Positions 32,278 through 41,456 of a DNA stretch of 64,000 nucleotides are shown here, one piece after another. Position 1 is the first letter of the stretch, and every line of letters starts with the position of its first letter. Both the position numbers and the translations under genes were made by a program. This stretch comes from Palleronia salina. Lineage in GTDB: Bacteria; Pseudomonadota; Alphaproteobacteria; Rhodobacterales; Rhodobacteraceae. The stretch spans positions 310,001 through 374,000 of the forward strand of contig NZ_FQZA01000003.1 of assembly GCF_900141995.1 (NCBI RefSeq). The letters are read 5' to 3'. The notes beneath the pieces are model-generated. The model saw only the letters and a program-made list of their open reading frames with translations, was not told the origin of the DNA and searched no databases.

Positions 32278-33164
32278 GCGGCCGCCCGCGTCCGGGCGCG
32301 CAGCCAGAAGGCCGCACCCAGCGCCACCATGGGCAGCGACAGGAGCTGTCCCATCGAAAGGCCCGCAGCGCCGATCTGCACCACGTATCCCATGGGGTTA
32401 TCGGGTGTGATGAACTGCGCGTCGGCCTGGCGGAAGAGCTCGACGAAGATGCGCGCCGCGCCGTAGCCCATGAGGAACAGCCCCGTGACCTGGCCCGGCC
32501 GCTTCAACCAGCGCCGCGCGAACACGGCCAGCAGGATCAGTCCGCCCAGGACGATCCCCTCCAGCCCCGCCTCGTAGAGCTGCGAGGGGTGCCGCGCGCA
32601 AGGGCCGGTGACGCCCGGGCAATCCTGCGCGGCGGGGCCCGGGAAGATCACGCCCCAGGGCAGGTCGGTGGGCCGCCCCCACAGCTCGGCGTTGATGAAG
32701 TTGGCGATGCGCCCCAGCAACAGGCCGGGCGGCGTGCCGAGCGCCAGCAGGTCCAGCACCGACATCCACGCCATCCCGTTGCGCCGGGCGAACCAGGCGG
32801 CGCCCGCCGCCATGCCCAGCATCCCGCCGTGAAACGACATGCCCCCCTGCCAGATCGCGGGGATCTGCGCGGGGTTCGCCAGGTAATACCCGGGCTGGTA
32901 GAACAGCACGAAGCCCAGCCGCCCGCCGACCAGGATTCCCAGGATCACGGCGGTGATCAGGTCCTCGACCCGGCCCGGTTCGATCGGCGCGCGATTGCCG
33001 GCCCACAGGTGGTCGCGCCGCACGGCCATCACCGCCAGTCGCCAGCCCAGCAGGATGCCCACGACATAGGCCATCGCGTACCAGCGCAGCGCGAAGGTGA
33101 ACCCGCCCAGGTCGATCGAGAAGATCTCGGGCGAGATGTCGGGGAAGGGGATCGCGAAAACCAT
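32274..33164 (-). CDS. lgt: Prolipoprotein diacylglyceryl transferase
   Basis: 296-aa inner-membrane enzyme that attaches diacylglycerol to lipobox Cys, the first step in lipoprotein maturation. About seven hydrophobic segments are seen. The signature GRIANFINAELWGRPT (with the essential Arg and Asn) is at about residue 150, and GGMSFHGGMLG carries the essential His. HPSQLYEAGLEG and the FVELFRQ region follow. ATG 33164 is chosen because it begins the typical MVFAIPFPDISPEIF; the open frame extends further but without coding character. First gene of the lgt-midA-pgeF operon. Confidence 0.95.
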   Translation of the reverse strand: MVFAIPFPDISPEIFSIDLGGFTFALRWYAMAYVVGILLGWRLAVMAVRRDHLWAGNRAPIEPGRVEDLITAVILGILVGGRLGFVLFYQPGYYLANPAQIPAIWQGGMSFHGGMLGMAAGAAWFARRNGMAWMSVLDLLALGTPPGLLLGRIANFINAELWGRPTDLPWGVIFPGPAAQDCPGVTGPCARHPSQLYEAGLEGIVLGGLILLAVFARRWLKRPGQVTGLFLMGYGAARIFVELFRQADAQFITPDNPMGYVVQIGAAGLSMGQLLSLPMVALGAAFWLRARTRAAA

Positions 33165-33260
33165 GGCCGGTGTTGAGCCCGCGGGTGCGGGAAGTGTCAA
33201 GGTTGAGAATCCGCGCGGCCGGGGCCATATCGGGTGAAAGCACGCGAAAGGACCGCCGCC

Positions 33261-33506
33261 ATGCAAACCCGCTCGAAGATGTTCGATGACCTCAGCCAGC
33301 TGATGACCAACGCCATGGGCGTGGCCCAGGGCGCAAGGGACGAGGCCGAGACAGCCATGAAAGGCATGATCGACCGTTGGCTGGCCGATCGCGACTTCGT
33401 GACGCGCGAGGAGTTCGACGCCGTGCGCGCCATGGCCCAGAAGGCCCGCGAAGAGAACGCCGCGCTGAAGGCTCGGCTCGACGCGATGGAAGGCAAGGGC
33501 GACTGA
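33261..33506 (+). CDS. ubiK: UbiK accessory factor (BMFP domain)
   Basis: 81-aa coiled-coil protein: MFDDLSQLMTNAMGVAQGARDE, then MKGMIDRWLADRDFVTREEFDAVRAMAQKAREENAALKARL. This is the BMFP (YqiC) pattern that forms a trimeric coil and helps the ubiquinone-biosynthesis complex associate with lipid. AAAGGA lies about 9 bases before ATG 33261. Divergent from lgt. Confidence 0.9.
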   Translation: MQTRSKMFDDLSQLMTNAMGVAQGARDEAETAMKGMIDRWLADRDFVTREEFDAVRAMAQKAREENAALKARLDAMEGKGD

Positions 33507-33531
33507 GCCTTTCGCGGGACCGTTCCGGCCG

Positions 33532-34332
33532 ATGCGCATCACTTGTCTCAATGGCTGGGGCGGCACGCTGCATGACCACCTCCTGCCGTGGCTGGCGGAC
33601 GCGCCGCCCGATATCCTGTGCCTGCAGGAGGTCGTGCATTCCCCCGACACTGAGGCCGACTGGCTGACCTACCGGGACGGCGATCACGTCCTGCCGCAGC
33701 GCGCGAATTTCTTTCGCGACGTATGCGCGGCCATGCCGGACCACCAGGCCGTCTTCTGCCCCGCCGCGCGCGGCGTGCTGTGGCAGGGCGAGACGGCGAT
33801 CCCGTCGTTCTGGGGGTTGGCCACGTTTGTGCACCGGGCGCGGCCCATCATCGGGCAGGTTCAGGGGTTCGTTCACAAGGACTATGCGCACGACGGCTAC
33901 GGCGAGCATCCCCGCTCGCGCAGCGCCCACGGCGTGCGGGTCCATGATGCCGATCTCGGCCGGTCCGTGAGCGTCGTGCATATGCACGGCCTGCGCGATC
34001 TCGCCGGCAAGATGGACACGCCCGAACGCGCGGCGCAGGCGGCGCGGCTGCGGGACATGTCGCGCCAGATGTCACGTCCGGGCGACCTGCGCGTGGTCTG
34101 CGGGGATTTCAACGTTCTGCCGGACAGCGAAACACTGGAGATCCTGCGCGCCGACGGCCTGACAGAGCTGGTGACGGCGGGCGGCCATGACGGCACCCGG
34201 ACCTCGCATTATACGAAGCCCGGGAAATTCGCCGATTACATGCTGGTCGATGATCCCGATGCCGTGCGCCGGTTCGACGTGGTCCGCGCGCCCGAGGTGT
34301 CGGACCACTGCCCGCTGGAACTTGAGCTATGA
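33532..34332 (+). CDS. Endonuclease/exonuclease/phosphatase family protein
   Basis: 266-aa protein of the EEP fold. The motifs are MRITCLNGWGG at the N-terminus, PDILCLQEVV with the metal-binding Glu (about residue 31), VVHMHGL, VVCGDFNVLPDSETLEIL (GDFN, about residue 187) and the terminal catalytic VSDHCPLELEL (SDH). It is a metal-dependent phosphodiesterase or nuclease; whether it cuts DNA, RNA or a phosphorylated small molecule cannot be told. No signal peptide. Convergent with and overlapping the aminotransferase gene by 6 nt. Confidence 0.85.
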   Translation: MRITCLNGWGGTLHDHLLPWLADAPPDILCLQEVVHSPDTEADWLTYRDGDHVLPQRANFFRDVCAAMPDHQAVFCPAARGVLWQGETAIPSFWGLATFVHRARPIIGQVQGFVHKDYAHDGYGEHPRSRSAHGVRVHDADLGRSVSVVHMHGLRDLAGKMDTPERAAQAARLRDMSRQMSRPGDLRVVCGDFNVLPDSETLEILRADGLTELVTAGGHDGTRTSHYTKPGKFADYMLVDDPDAVRRFDVVRAPEVSDHCPLELEL

Positions 34333-35523
34333 GCGGTCGGCCAGCAGCGTCCCGATCCGCTCGATCGCCCGTTCGATGTTCTCCATCGAGTTCGCATAGC
34401 TGAAGCGCAGGTAGCCCTCGCCATGGGCGCCGAACGACGTGCCCGCCACGGTCGCCACATGCGCGTCGGACAGGAACACGTCCTGCGCCTGCCGCGCCGA
34501 CTGGCCCGTGCCCTCGATATTCGGGAAGGCATAGAAGGCCCCGCCCGGATCGGCGCAGCGCATGCCCGGCACGGCGTTCAGCAATTCCACGATGCGCGTC
34601 CGGCGGCGGTCGAACTGGGCCACCATGTCCCGCACCGCGTCCTGCGGCCCCTTGAGCGCGGCGATCCCCGCGTGCTGGGTGGCCGCGTTCACGCAGGAGT
34701 GGTCGTTGATGCACAGCCGTGTGACGTGATCGACCATGCTGTCGGGCCAGATCGCGAAGCCCAGCCGCCAGCCGGTCATGGCGTATGTCTTGGACCAGCC
34801 GTCCAGCAGGATCAGCCGGTCCCGGATCTCGGGGTAGCTCAGAAGCGAGACATGCGCCCGCCCGCCATACAGCATCTGCGAATAGATCTCGTCGGACATC
34901 AGCGCCACGTGCGGGTGGTCCTGCAGGCCCGCGACCAGCTTGTCGATCTCGGCCTTCGGCGTGACGCCGCCCGTGGGATTGGCGGGCGAGTTGATGATGA
35001 TCAGCCGCGTGCGCTCGGTGATCTGGCCCAGCACCGTGTCGGCGTCGAAGGCGAAGCCGTTCTCTTCCTTCAGGGCGACGGGGACGGGTGTCGCGCCGGT
35101 GTAGTTGATGACGCTCTCGTAGATCGGGAAGCCCGGGTTGGGATACAGGATCTCGACCCCTGGGCGTCCGAACATGAGACAGGCGAAGAACATGGTCGGC
35201 TTGCCGCCCGGCTGGACCACCACGCTGTCGGGATGCACCGCCGTGTCGCCGCCCAGCCTGTGCCGCGCCTCGAGATCCGCCGCCACCGCCTCGCGCAGGG
35301 CGGGCAGGCCGTTGGCGGGCGTGTAGCCGTGGGCGCCGTCCGCCAGCGCCTTGCGGCCCGCCTCGACGATATGGTCGGGCGTGCGAAAATCGGGCTGCCC
35401 GATGCCAAGATTGATGACATCGTGCCCCTCGGCCTGCATGCGCGCGGCGCGGGCCAGCACCTCGAACGCGGATTCGGTGCCCAGCCGCGACAGCGACGGG
35501 GCGAAATCGGGCTGGAACGTCAT
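34327..35523 (-). CDS. Class I/II PLP-dependent aminotransferase
   Basis: 398-aa aminotransferase. LGIGQPDFRTPDHI, HGYTPANGLPALREAV and QPGGKPTMFFACLM begin the fold; NSPANPTGG carries the PLP-contacting Asn (about residue 173), SDEIYSQMLYGG the Asp-Tyr pair, and GWSKTYAMTGWRLGF the Schiff-base Lys (about residue 235). A late FSYANSMENIERAIERI helix contains the carboxylate-binding Arg region just before it (YLRFSYA). The substrate is not defined. It starts inside the stop of the upstream SDR gene (TGATG), so the pair is coupled. Confidence 0.9.
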   Translation of the reverse strand: MTFQPDFAPSLSRLGTESAFEVLARAARMQAEGHDVINLGIGQPDFRTPDHIVEAGRKALADGAHGYTPANGLPALREAVAADLEARHRLGGDTAVHPDSVVVQPGGKPTMFFACLMFGRPGVEILYPNPGFPIYESVINYTGATPVPVALKEENGFAFDADTVLGQITERTRLIIINSPANPTGGVTPKAEIDKLVAGLQDHPHVALMSDEIYSQMLYGGRAHVSLLSYPEIRDRLILLDGWSKTYAMTGWRLGFAIWPDSMVDHVTRLCINDHSCVNAATQHAGIAALKGPQDAVRDMVAQFDRRRTRIVELLNAVPGMRCADPGGAFYAFPNIEGTGQSARQAQDVFLSDAHVATVAGTSFGAHGEGYLRFSYANSMENIERAIERIGTLLADRS

Positions 35524-36266
35524 CAGTAGGTGGCCCGCCCGCCCGACAGGTCGAACGCCGCCCCGGTGGTGAAGCTGTTCTCGCGCGAGCACAGGAAGCC
35601 GATCATCTGCGCCGCCTCGGGCAGTTCCAGGAACCGGCCGCGCGGGATCTTCGACAGCATGTAGTCGATATGCTCCTGGCTCATCTGGTCGAAGATGCGG
35701 GTGCGCGCGGCGGCTGGCGTCACGCAGTTCACGGCGATGTCCATGTCGGCCAGCTCCTTGCCCAGCGACTTGGTCAGCCCGATCACGCCGGCCTTCGACG
35801 AGGAATAGGCGCTGGCGTTGGGGTTGCCTTCCTTCCCGGCGATGGAGGCGATGTTGACGATCCGCCCGTAGCCCGCCTTGCGCATCCCCGGCACCACGGC
35901 CCGGTTCACGTGGAAGGTGCCCATCAGGTTCACGTTCACGATGCGCTGGAACTCGGCGACATCGTAATCGGCCAGCGGCGAATTGCTGCCCGCGATCCCG
36001 GCCGAGTTCACGCAGATCGACACCGCGCCCAGCGCGTTCTCGGTCGCGGCCATGGCCTCCGACACGCTGTCCCAGTCGGCCACGTCCGCGCCGAAGCCTT
36101 CGCAGCCGTCCATGCTGCGGGCGACCTCGGCCACCAGGTCGGCGTCGCGGTCCCACAGGGCGACCTTCGCGCCGGCGCCCGACAGGACCTGCGCCACGGC
36201 AAGCCCGATCCCCTGCGCGCCGCCCGTCACGACCGCTGTCTGTCCCTCGAAATCGAATGTCATCAT
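35523..36266 (-). CDS. Short-chain dehydrogenase/reductase
   Basis: About 247 aa, NAD(P)-binding SDR with TGGAQGIGLAVAQVL (TGxxxGIG, about residue 13), CVNSAGIAGSNSP (NNAG-like, NSAG), IVNIASIAGKEGNPNASAYSSSKAG with the catalytic Ser and the Y-x-x-x-K (about residues 142-158) and the C-terminal FDLSGGRATY. Similar to 3-oxoacyl-ACP reductase-like and sugar dehydrogenases. AGGAGG lies 6 bases before ATG 36266 and 9 before the next ATG at 36263; either may be used. Operon with the aminotransferase downstream. The substrate is unknown. Confidence 0.88.
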   Translation of the reverse strand: MMTFDFEGQTAVVTGGAQGIGLAVAQVLSGAGAKVALWDRDADLVAEVARSMDGCEGFGADVADWDSVSEAMAATENALGAVSICVNSAGIAGSNSPLADYDVAEFQRIVNVNLMGTFHVNRAVVPGMRKAGYGRIVNIASIAGKEGNPNASAYSSSKAGVIGLTKSLGKELADMDIAVNCVTPAAARTRIFDQMSQEHIDYMLSKIPRGRFLELPEAAQMIGFLCSRENSFTTGAAFDLSGGRATY

Positions 36267-36378
36267 CTGGTGCCTCCTTTTGGTATACCAAATACCATTC
36301 CGCGGGCGCATGGAAGGGGGCTGGTCACCCCGGCGCGCGAATGGTCAAATGCCGCGACAAGGGAAAAGGAGCCAACCG

Positions 36379-36615
36379 ATGCAGTGCGTCTTCGTCCAGA
36401 TCCGGTGCCGGCCCGGTACGGCCTACAAGGTCGCGGAAGAAATCGTCCTGCGCGAATTGCAGTCCGAGCTCTACTCGACCTCGGGCGATTTCGACCTGCT
36501 GCTGAAGCTCTACATCCCCAAGGGCCAGGACGTGGGCAAGTACATCAACGATCACCTGCTGGATATCGACGGGATCGAGCGGACGCTGACGACGCTGACC
36601 TTCCGGGCCTTCTGA
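36379..36615 (+). CDS. Stand-alone Lrp/AsnC ligand-binding (RAM) domain protein
   Basis: 78-aa protein consisting only of the RAM fold: MQCVFVQIRCRPGTAYKVAEE, then STSGDFDLLLKLYIP and GIERTLTTLTFRAF. There is no helix-turn-helix. Stand-alone RAM proteins can bind amino acids and modulate full-length Lrp proteins by mixing in oligomers, but that is only known for some family members. AAAAGGAG lies 7 bases before the ATG. Divergent from the SDR gene. Confidence 0.85.
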   Translation: MQCVFVQIRCRPGTAYKVAEEIVLRELQSELYSTSGDFDLLLKLYIPKGQDVGKYINDHLLDIDGIERTLTTLTFRAF

Positions 36616-36680
36616 TCCGGCGGCGCCTCACCGCGCCGCCCCCGTCTCGGCTCCTGCCCGACCGACGAGGCGCAAATCCA

Positions 36681-36703
36681 CATCACTGGTCTGCAAATAC
36701 TCA
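36681..36703 (+). repeat. Dispersed CATCACTGGTC...AAATACTCA repeat, copy 1
   Basis: Begins CATCACTGGTCTGCAAATAC and runs 3 bases further; nearly identical to one arm of the palindrome at 60550-60617. Lies in the 211-bp gap between the RAM-domain gene and the class III aminotransferase. Confidence 0.65.
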
Positions 36704-36754
36704 CGGCGCACCGTTGGCAGGCAGAACGCCGCCCGAAACGGCGCGGCGGTCGCT

Positions 36755-36779
36755 TTCATCACGGGTCGTCGAATACCTC
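36755..36779 (+). repeat. Dispersed repeat, degenerate copy 2
   Basis: Begins TTCATCACGGGTCGTCGAAT and continues to a CCTC end, in the same orientation as copy 1, 74 bp away. Matches the consensus TTCATCAC-x-GGTC-x-x-C-x-AATAC. It holds no ORF. Confidence 0.45.
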
Positions 36780-36826
36780 TGCGGACCGTCCGCATGCCTG
36801 CGTGCAAGCCCGGCGCGGGGCGGCGA

Positions 36827-38167
36827 TCAGGCCGCGGCGATGGCGGTGTCGATGGCGCGGCCCAGCTTGTCGGTCAGCTCGTCGATCTGGTCGTCATTGA
36901 TGATGAAGGGCGGGGCCAGCAGGATGTGGTCGCCTGATTTGCCATCGACCGTGCCACCCGCGGGATAGCAGATCAGGCCTTCGGCCATGGCGGCCTTCTT
37001 GACCTTCACGTTGATCTTGCGGCTCGGCTCGAACGGGGCCTTGGTCTCGCGGTTCTCGACCAGTTCGACCCCGCGGAAGAGGCCGCGACCGCGGATATCG
37101 CCCACATGGGGATGCTGGCCGAACCGCGCCTGCAGCGCCTGGACCAGCCGGTCGCCCTTGCCGGGAACGCCTGCGACCAGCCCGTCATCCACCAGCCGCT
37201 CCAGCACCGCGCCCCCCGCGGCGGCGGCCAGCGGGTGGCCGTGATAGGTGTGGCCGTGCTGGAAACTGCCCGAGCCGTCGGCGATGGCGCGATAGATGCG
37301 TTCGGAGGCCAGCATCGCGCCGATGGGTGCGTAGCCCGCGCCCAGGCCCTTGGCGATGGTCACGATATCGGGGGCGATGCCGTCCTGCTCGCAGGCGAAC
37401 AGGCTGCCCGTCCGCCCCATTCCGCACATCACCTCGTCAAGGATCAGCAGGATGCCGTGGGCGTCGCAGATCTCGCGTATGCGCTGGAAATAACCGGGTG
37501 CGGGATCGACCGCCCCTGCCGTGGCGCCTACCACGGGCTCGGCGATGAAGGCCATGACGCTGTCGGGACCCAGCCGCTGGATCTCGGCCTCGAGCTCGTT
37601 CGCGGCGCGCTGGCCATAGGCCTCCAGGCTCTCGTCCGCGTGCTTTTCGCGGTAGGCGAAGCAGGGCGCGATGTGGCTGACCTCGATGAGCAGGGGCGCG
37701 TATTTCTCGCGCCGCCAGGCGTTGCCGCCGGCCGCCAGCGCGCCCAGCGTGTTGCCGTGATAGCTCTGCCGCCGGGCGATGACGCGGTGGCGGCCCGGCT
37801 GGCCGATTTCCAGGAAGTACTGGCGTGCGAGCTTCAGCGCGGCCTCGACCGCCTCGGATCCGCCGGCCAGCAGGTAGGCGCGGGCTATGTCGCCCGGCGC
37901 GTTGTCGATCAGCTTGCGGGCCAGCCGCTCGGCCGGCTCGGAGGTGAAGAACCCGGTATGGGCGAAGGCCAGCTTGTCCAGCTGCCCGTGGATGGCCGCG
38001 CGCACCTTCTCGTCCGAATGGCCCAGGCACGAAACCGCCGCGCCGCCGGACCCGTCCAGGTATTGCCGCCCGTCGGTGTCGTAGAGGTAGACGCCCTCGC
38101 CGTGGCTGGCCGTGGACAGCGTGGCGGAGGAGCGGCCGAAGACCGCGCTGTCAGCCCCGGACGACAT
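36827..38167 (-). CDS. Class III PLP-dependent aminotransferase
   Basis: 446-aa omega-type aminotransferase. The fold starts with GVYLYDTDGRQYLDGSGGAAVSCLGH, then LLAGGSEAVEAALKLARQYF, SYHGNTLGALAAGG, FIAEPVVGATAGAVDP, LILDEVMCGMGRTGSLFACEQ (Asp contacting the pyridine) and VTIAKGLGAGYAPIGAML with the Schiff-base Lys (about residue 275). QHGHTYHGHPLA follows. It transfers amino groups from omega-amines or amino acids. It starts 17 nt inside the end of the universal stress gene, which precedes it on the minus strand, and is likely in one operon with the TRAP transporter, suggesting catabolism of the imported compound. Confidence 0.88.
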   Translation of the reverse strand: MSSGADSAVFGRSSATLSTASHGEGVYLYDTDGRQYLDGSGGAAVSCLGHSDEKVRAAIHGQLDKLAFAHTGFFTSEPAERLARKLIDNAPGDIARAYLLAGGSEAVEAALKLARQYFLEIGQPGRHRVIARRQSYHGNTLGALAAGGNAWRREKYAPLLIEVSHIAPCFAYREKHADESLEAYGQRAANELEAEIQRLGPDSVMAFIAEPVVGATAGAVDPAPGYFQRIREICDAHGILLILDEVMCGMGRTGSLFACEQDGIAPDIVTIAKGLGAGYAPIGAMLASERIYRAIADGSGSFQHGHTYHGHPLAAAAGGAVLERLVDDGLVAGVPGKGDRLVQALQARFGQHPHVGDIRGRGLFRGVELVENRETKAPFEPSRKINVKVKKAAMAEGLICYPAGGTVDGKSGDHILLAPPFIINDDQIDELTDKLGRAIDTAIAAA

Positions 38168-38573
38168 AGACCGACTTCTTCGAGTGGCGCACGACCCGGG
38201 CCGCGTTGGGGCCCAGCAGATACTCGGTCATGTGATGCGGCGGCGTGCCCATGACGATCGTGTCCACGTCCAGGTTCTCGCCCGCCTTGATGATCTCCTC
38301 GTAGATCCGGCCGTGCACCACGTGGGGGTTCACGTCCTGCTCGGACGGAATGTTGGCGTTGACCCACTTGGTCAGGTCCTCGCCGATCTCGTGCAGAGCC
38401 TGCTCCATGAAGCTGTCGGAGAAATAACCGCCCACCATCGACGAGCCGAAGTTCGGGATGACCGTGACGACATGCAGCGTACCGCCCTTCGCCATCTCAA
38501 GCGCCTTGGGCAGCGCGTGTTCCCACGAGGGGGACGAGGACAGGTCGACGGGCAGCAGGATGGTCTGTGACAT
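38151..38573 (-). CDS. Universal stress protein (UspA family)
   Basis: 140-aa single-domain Usp fold: MSQTILLPVDLSSSPSWEHALPKALEMAK, a helix-rich middle, DTIVMGTPPHHMTEYLLGPNAARVVRHSKKSVYVV with the ATP-binding G-x2-H-x9-G-S/N-like pattern near the C-terminus. Usp genes are frequently located beside TRAP transporters (as with TeaD and TeaABC, where the Usp binds ATP and regulates uptake). The same is inferred here, as the TRAP permease gene is 13 bp upstream. Confidence 0.92.
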   Translation of the reverse strand: MSQTILLPVDLSSSPSWEHALPKALEMAKGGTLHVVTVIPNFGSSMVGGYFSDSFMEQALHEIGEDLTKWVNANIPSEQDVNPHVVHGRIYEEIIKAGENLDVDTIVMGTPPHHMTEYLLGPNAARVVRHSKKSVYVVRG

Positions 38574-38586
38574 GGATGTATCCCTC

Positions 38587-41229
38587 TCAGAAGGCGGGTT
38601 TGGTCTGGCGGCGGCGTTGCAACACGATCACCAGGCCCAGCACAAGCAAGGCGGGGATGTAGAAGATCTGCGCCGGCATCCGGTCACGCGGGGCCAGCAC
38701 CTGGCTGATGCGCACGGGGTCGTCGGCATAGAAATCGAAATTGCTCAGCTGCTCCTGGACGCTGGTGCCGAACATCGGCTCTTCCAGCGCGCCCTCGGTC
38801 TCGCCCGGGCGCAGCATCAGGCCCGTTTCCTGAACGCGGGTCGAGGGGTCGCCCTCGGCCACGTCGATGGGCAGCGTGGTCTCGGTCATGTTGCCGGTGT
38901 TGAAGTCCGGCCCCGAGATCCTGACCCGGATCCGAGATCCCGGCTCGGCATCGGCCAGCGCCTGTTCGAACTGCGCGGGCGGGATGTCGGCGAAGCGCGG
39001 GCTCACCTGGTTCAGCCAGAAGTTCGGCACGAAGAAGGTGAAGGCCACCAGCAGAAGCAGGATCGATTCGAAGATCTTGGACTTGGCCAGGAAATAGCCC
39101 TGCGTCGCGGCAGCGAACAGCAGCATGGCGAAGGTCGCGACGATGAAGACGAACACCGCCTGCAGGATGCCCGCCGTCGTGCCCAGGTCGACGCCGTAAA
39201 GGATCAGCGTCGGGTTGTAGATGAACAGGAAGGGCAGGGCGACGGTCCGCAGGCTGTAGAAGAACGCGGTGAAGCCGGTCTTGATCGGGTCGCCCCCCGA
39301 CACCGCGGCGGCCGCGAAACTGGCCAGGCCCACAGGTGGCGTCACGTCGGCCATGATGCCGAAGTAGAACACGAAGAGGTGCGCGGCGATCAGCGGCACG
39401 ATCAGGCCTTCCTGCGCGCCGAGGCTGACGACGACGCCCGCCATGAGCGAGCTGACCACGATGTAGTTCGCGGTCGTCGGCAGGCCCATGCCCAGCACCA
39501 GGCTGAAGAGGCCGACGAGCACCAGCATGATGATCAGCACGCCGCCCGACAGCTGTTCGACCAGCGCGGCCAGTTCGGTGCCGATGGGGGTCTTCGTCAC
39601 GGTCGCCACGATGATACCGGCGGCGGCGGTCGCGACGCCGATGCCGATCATGTTGCGCGCGCCGGCGATCAGGCCATCGATCAGGTCATAGAACCCTTCG
39701 GAGGTTGCGACCGCGACGGACTCGCCCTTGCGGAACATGGCCTTCAGCGGTTTCTGCGTGATGATGATGAACAGCATCAGCGCGGTCGCGTAGAAAGCCG
39801 ACTTGGCCGGGCTTTGCTGTTCGACCATCAGGAACCAGACGAGGACCAGGATGGGCAGCACGTAGTGAAGGCCGGTCTTCCAGACATCGGCAACCTTGGG
39901 CAGCGTGATCTCGCCGCCCTTCTCTTCAAGCGTTTCGGGGTCGAGGTCGGTCTGACGCGCGGCCACCCACACCAGGTAGAGATAGACGACGCCGAGCCCG
40001 ATCATGGCGATGGGCGCGACCAGCGACGGCACCACGGCGTTCAGCCCGTTCAGCAGATAGATCAGGGCGGTGAAGCCCGCGCCGAAGATCGCGAAGCCGA
40101 TGGCGAAGTTCAGGGCCATGCGCAACAGCGAGGCGCCTTCGCCCAGCGATTTCATGTCCTTTTTCAGGGCTTCGAGGTGCACGATGTAGACCAGCGCGAT
40201 GTACGAGATCACGGCAGGAATGAAGGCGTGCTTGATGACCTGCACGTAGGAAATGCCGATGAATTCCACCATCAGGAAGGCCGCGGCGCCCATGACCGGG
40301 GGCATGATCTGGCCGTTCACCGACGATGCCACCTCGACCGAGCCGGCCTGTTCGCTGGTGAAACCAACCCGCTTCATCAGGGGAATCGTGAACGTGCCGG
40401 TGGTCACCACGTTGGCGATGGACGAGCCCGAGATCAGGCCGGTCATGGCCGATCCGACGACCGCCGCCTTGGCCGGTCCGCCGCGCAGGTGGCCGAGCCC
40501 CGCGAAGGCAAGCTGGATGAAGTAGTTGCCGGCGCCGGCCTTGTCGAGCAGCGAGCCGAACAGCACGAAGAGGAACACGAAGGCCGTCGAAACGCCCAGC
40601 GGGATGCCGAAGACACCCGCCGTATCCAGCCATTGCGCGTTGATGAGCGCGGTGAAGGACAGGCCCTCATGCGCGATGAGATCGGGGATCAGCCAGCCCT
40701 CGCCGAAATAGGCGTAGGCCAGGAAGATCGCGCCGACGATGGTCAGCGCGGGGCCCAGGGCGCGGCGCGACGCTTCGAGCAGCAGGACGATACCGATGGA
40801 GCCGATGATGACCTGCGTCTGCGTCGGCAGGCCCGAGCGTGCGGTTTCGGCCAGGTAGTCGGCGAACCAGAACACGTAGAGCGCACAGGCCGTCGCCACG
40901 ATGCCGAGCACCCAGTCAGCCAGCGGCACGCGGTCGCGCGGGCTGGACTTGAAAGCGGGGTAGCAGAGATAGGCGAGGATCAGTGCAAAGGCCAGGTGGA
41001 TCGGCCGCGTCTGCGACGAGTTCAGGACCGTGACCCAGCTGAACCCGCCGAACCACAGCTGCGGCTGCGCGATCCAGAGCTGGAACAGCGACCAGGCCAG
41101 CGACAGCCCCCCGATCAGAAGCGCGACGCCCTTGGCATTGGGCGTGCGCGCGCCCGCATCCGACGAGGCGACGAGATCTTGGAGTTCCTCGTCCGTGAAC
41201 TGGCGGTCACTGCTCTGCTGATCGGCCAT
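38587..41229 (-). CDS. TRAP transporter fused permease (TAXI type)
   Basis: 880-aa membrane protein with the small (DctQ-like) and large (DctM-like) permease parts in one chain, the normal form of TAXI-TRAP systems. Many hydrophobic segments are seen; the large domain shows GSSIANVVTTGTFTIPLMKRVGF, then QIMPPVMGAAAFLMVEF and LGMGLPTTANYIVVSSLMAGVV. ATG 41229 (MADQQSSDRQF) is used; the longer open frame lacks a signal. The last 150 residues extend outside the usual core with a helical tail and a soluble loop. Na+-driven uptake of a carboxylate or amino acid is expected. Confidence 0.92.
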   Translation of the reverse strand: MADQQSSDRQFTDEELQDLVASSDAGARTPNAKGVALLIGGLSLAWSLFQLWIAQPQLWFGGFSWVTVLNSSQTRPIHLAFALILAYLCYPAFKSSPRDRVPLADWVLGIVATACALYVFWFADYLAETARSGLPTQTQVIIGSIGIVLLLEASRRALGPALTIVGAIFLAYAYFGEGWLIPDLIAHEGLSFTALINAQWLDTAGVFGIPLGVSTAFVFLFVLFGSLLDKAGAGNYFIQLAFAGLGHLRGGPAKAAVVGSAMTGLISGSSIANVVTTGTFTIPLMKRVGFTSEQAGSVEVASSVNGQIMPPVMGAAAFLMVEFIGISYVQVIKHAFIPAVISYIALVYIVHLEALKKDMKSLGEGASLLRMALNFAIGFAIFGAGFTALIYLLNGLNAVVPSLVAPIAMIGLGVVYLYLVWVAARQTDLDPETLEEKGGEITLPKVADVWKTGLHYVLPILVLVWFLMVEQQSPAKSAFYATALMLFIIITQKPLKAMFRKGESVAVATSEGFYDLIDGLIAGARNMIGIGVATAAAGIIVATVTKTPIGTELAALVEQLSGGVLIIMLVLVGLFSLVLGMGLPTTANYIVVSSLMAGVVVSLGAQEGLIVPLIAAHLFVFYFGIMADVTPPVGLASFAAAAVSGGDPIKTGFTAFFYSLRTVALPFLFIYNPTLILYGVDLGTTAGILQAVFVFIVATFAMLLFAAATQGYFLAKSKIFESILLLLVAFTFFVPNFWLNQVSPRFADIPPAQFEQALADAEPGSRIRVRISGPDFNTGNMTETTLPIDVAEGDPSTRVQETGLMLRPGETEGALEEPMFGTSVQEQLSNFDFYADDPVRISQVLAPRDRMPAQIFYIPALLVLGLVIVLQRRRQTKPAF

Positions 41230-41400
41230 GTGTGGTCCCTCTTTCCCTGTCTCGCGCCTTCGTTCTGGGCGCGACTCGTTAAGCTTAACGTCAAAAGATG
41301 TGACCGGAAGGGGGAAAAAGGACCGCAAAACAAGGCTCACAGGGAAGACGCGGGTGTTTTTGCGCCGGTGCCCGCTAATTGGGCGCCTCTCCGGAACGCG

Positions 41401-41425
41401 AAAGGGGGCGACCGAAGTCGCCCCC
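41401..41425 (-). terminator. Hairpin between the TAXI binding-protein gene and the permease gene
   Basis: GGGGGCGAC (41404-41412), CGAA loop, GTCGCCCCC (41417-41425), followed in the minus direction by TTT. It may act as a partial terminator or mRNA-end stabiliser, so that the binding protein is made in excess over the permease. Confidence 0.6.
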
Positions 41426-41456
41426 TTGCAGGAAGTGTCGAAGGTCGCGGCGCGCC

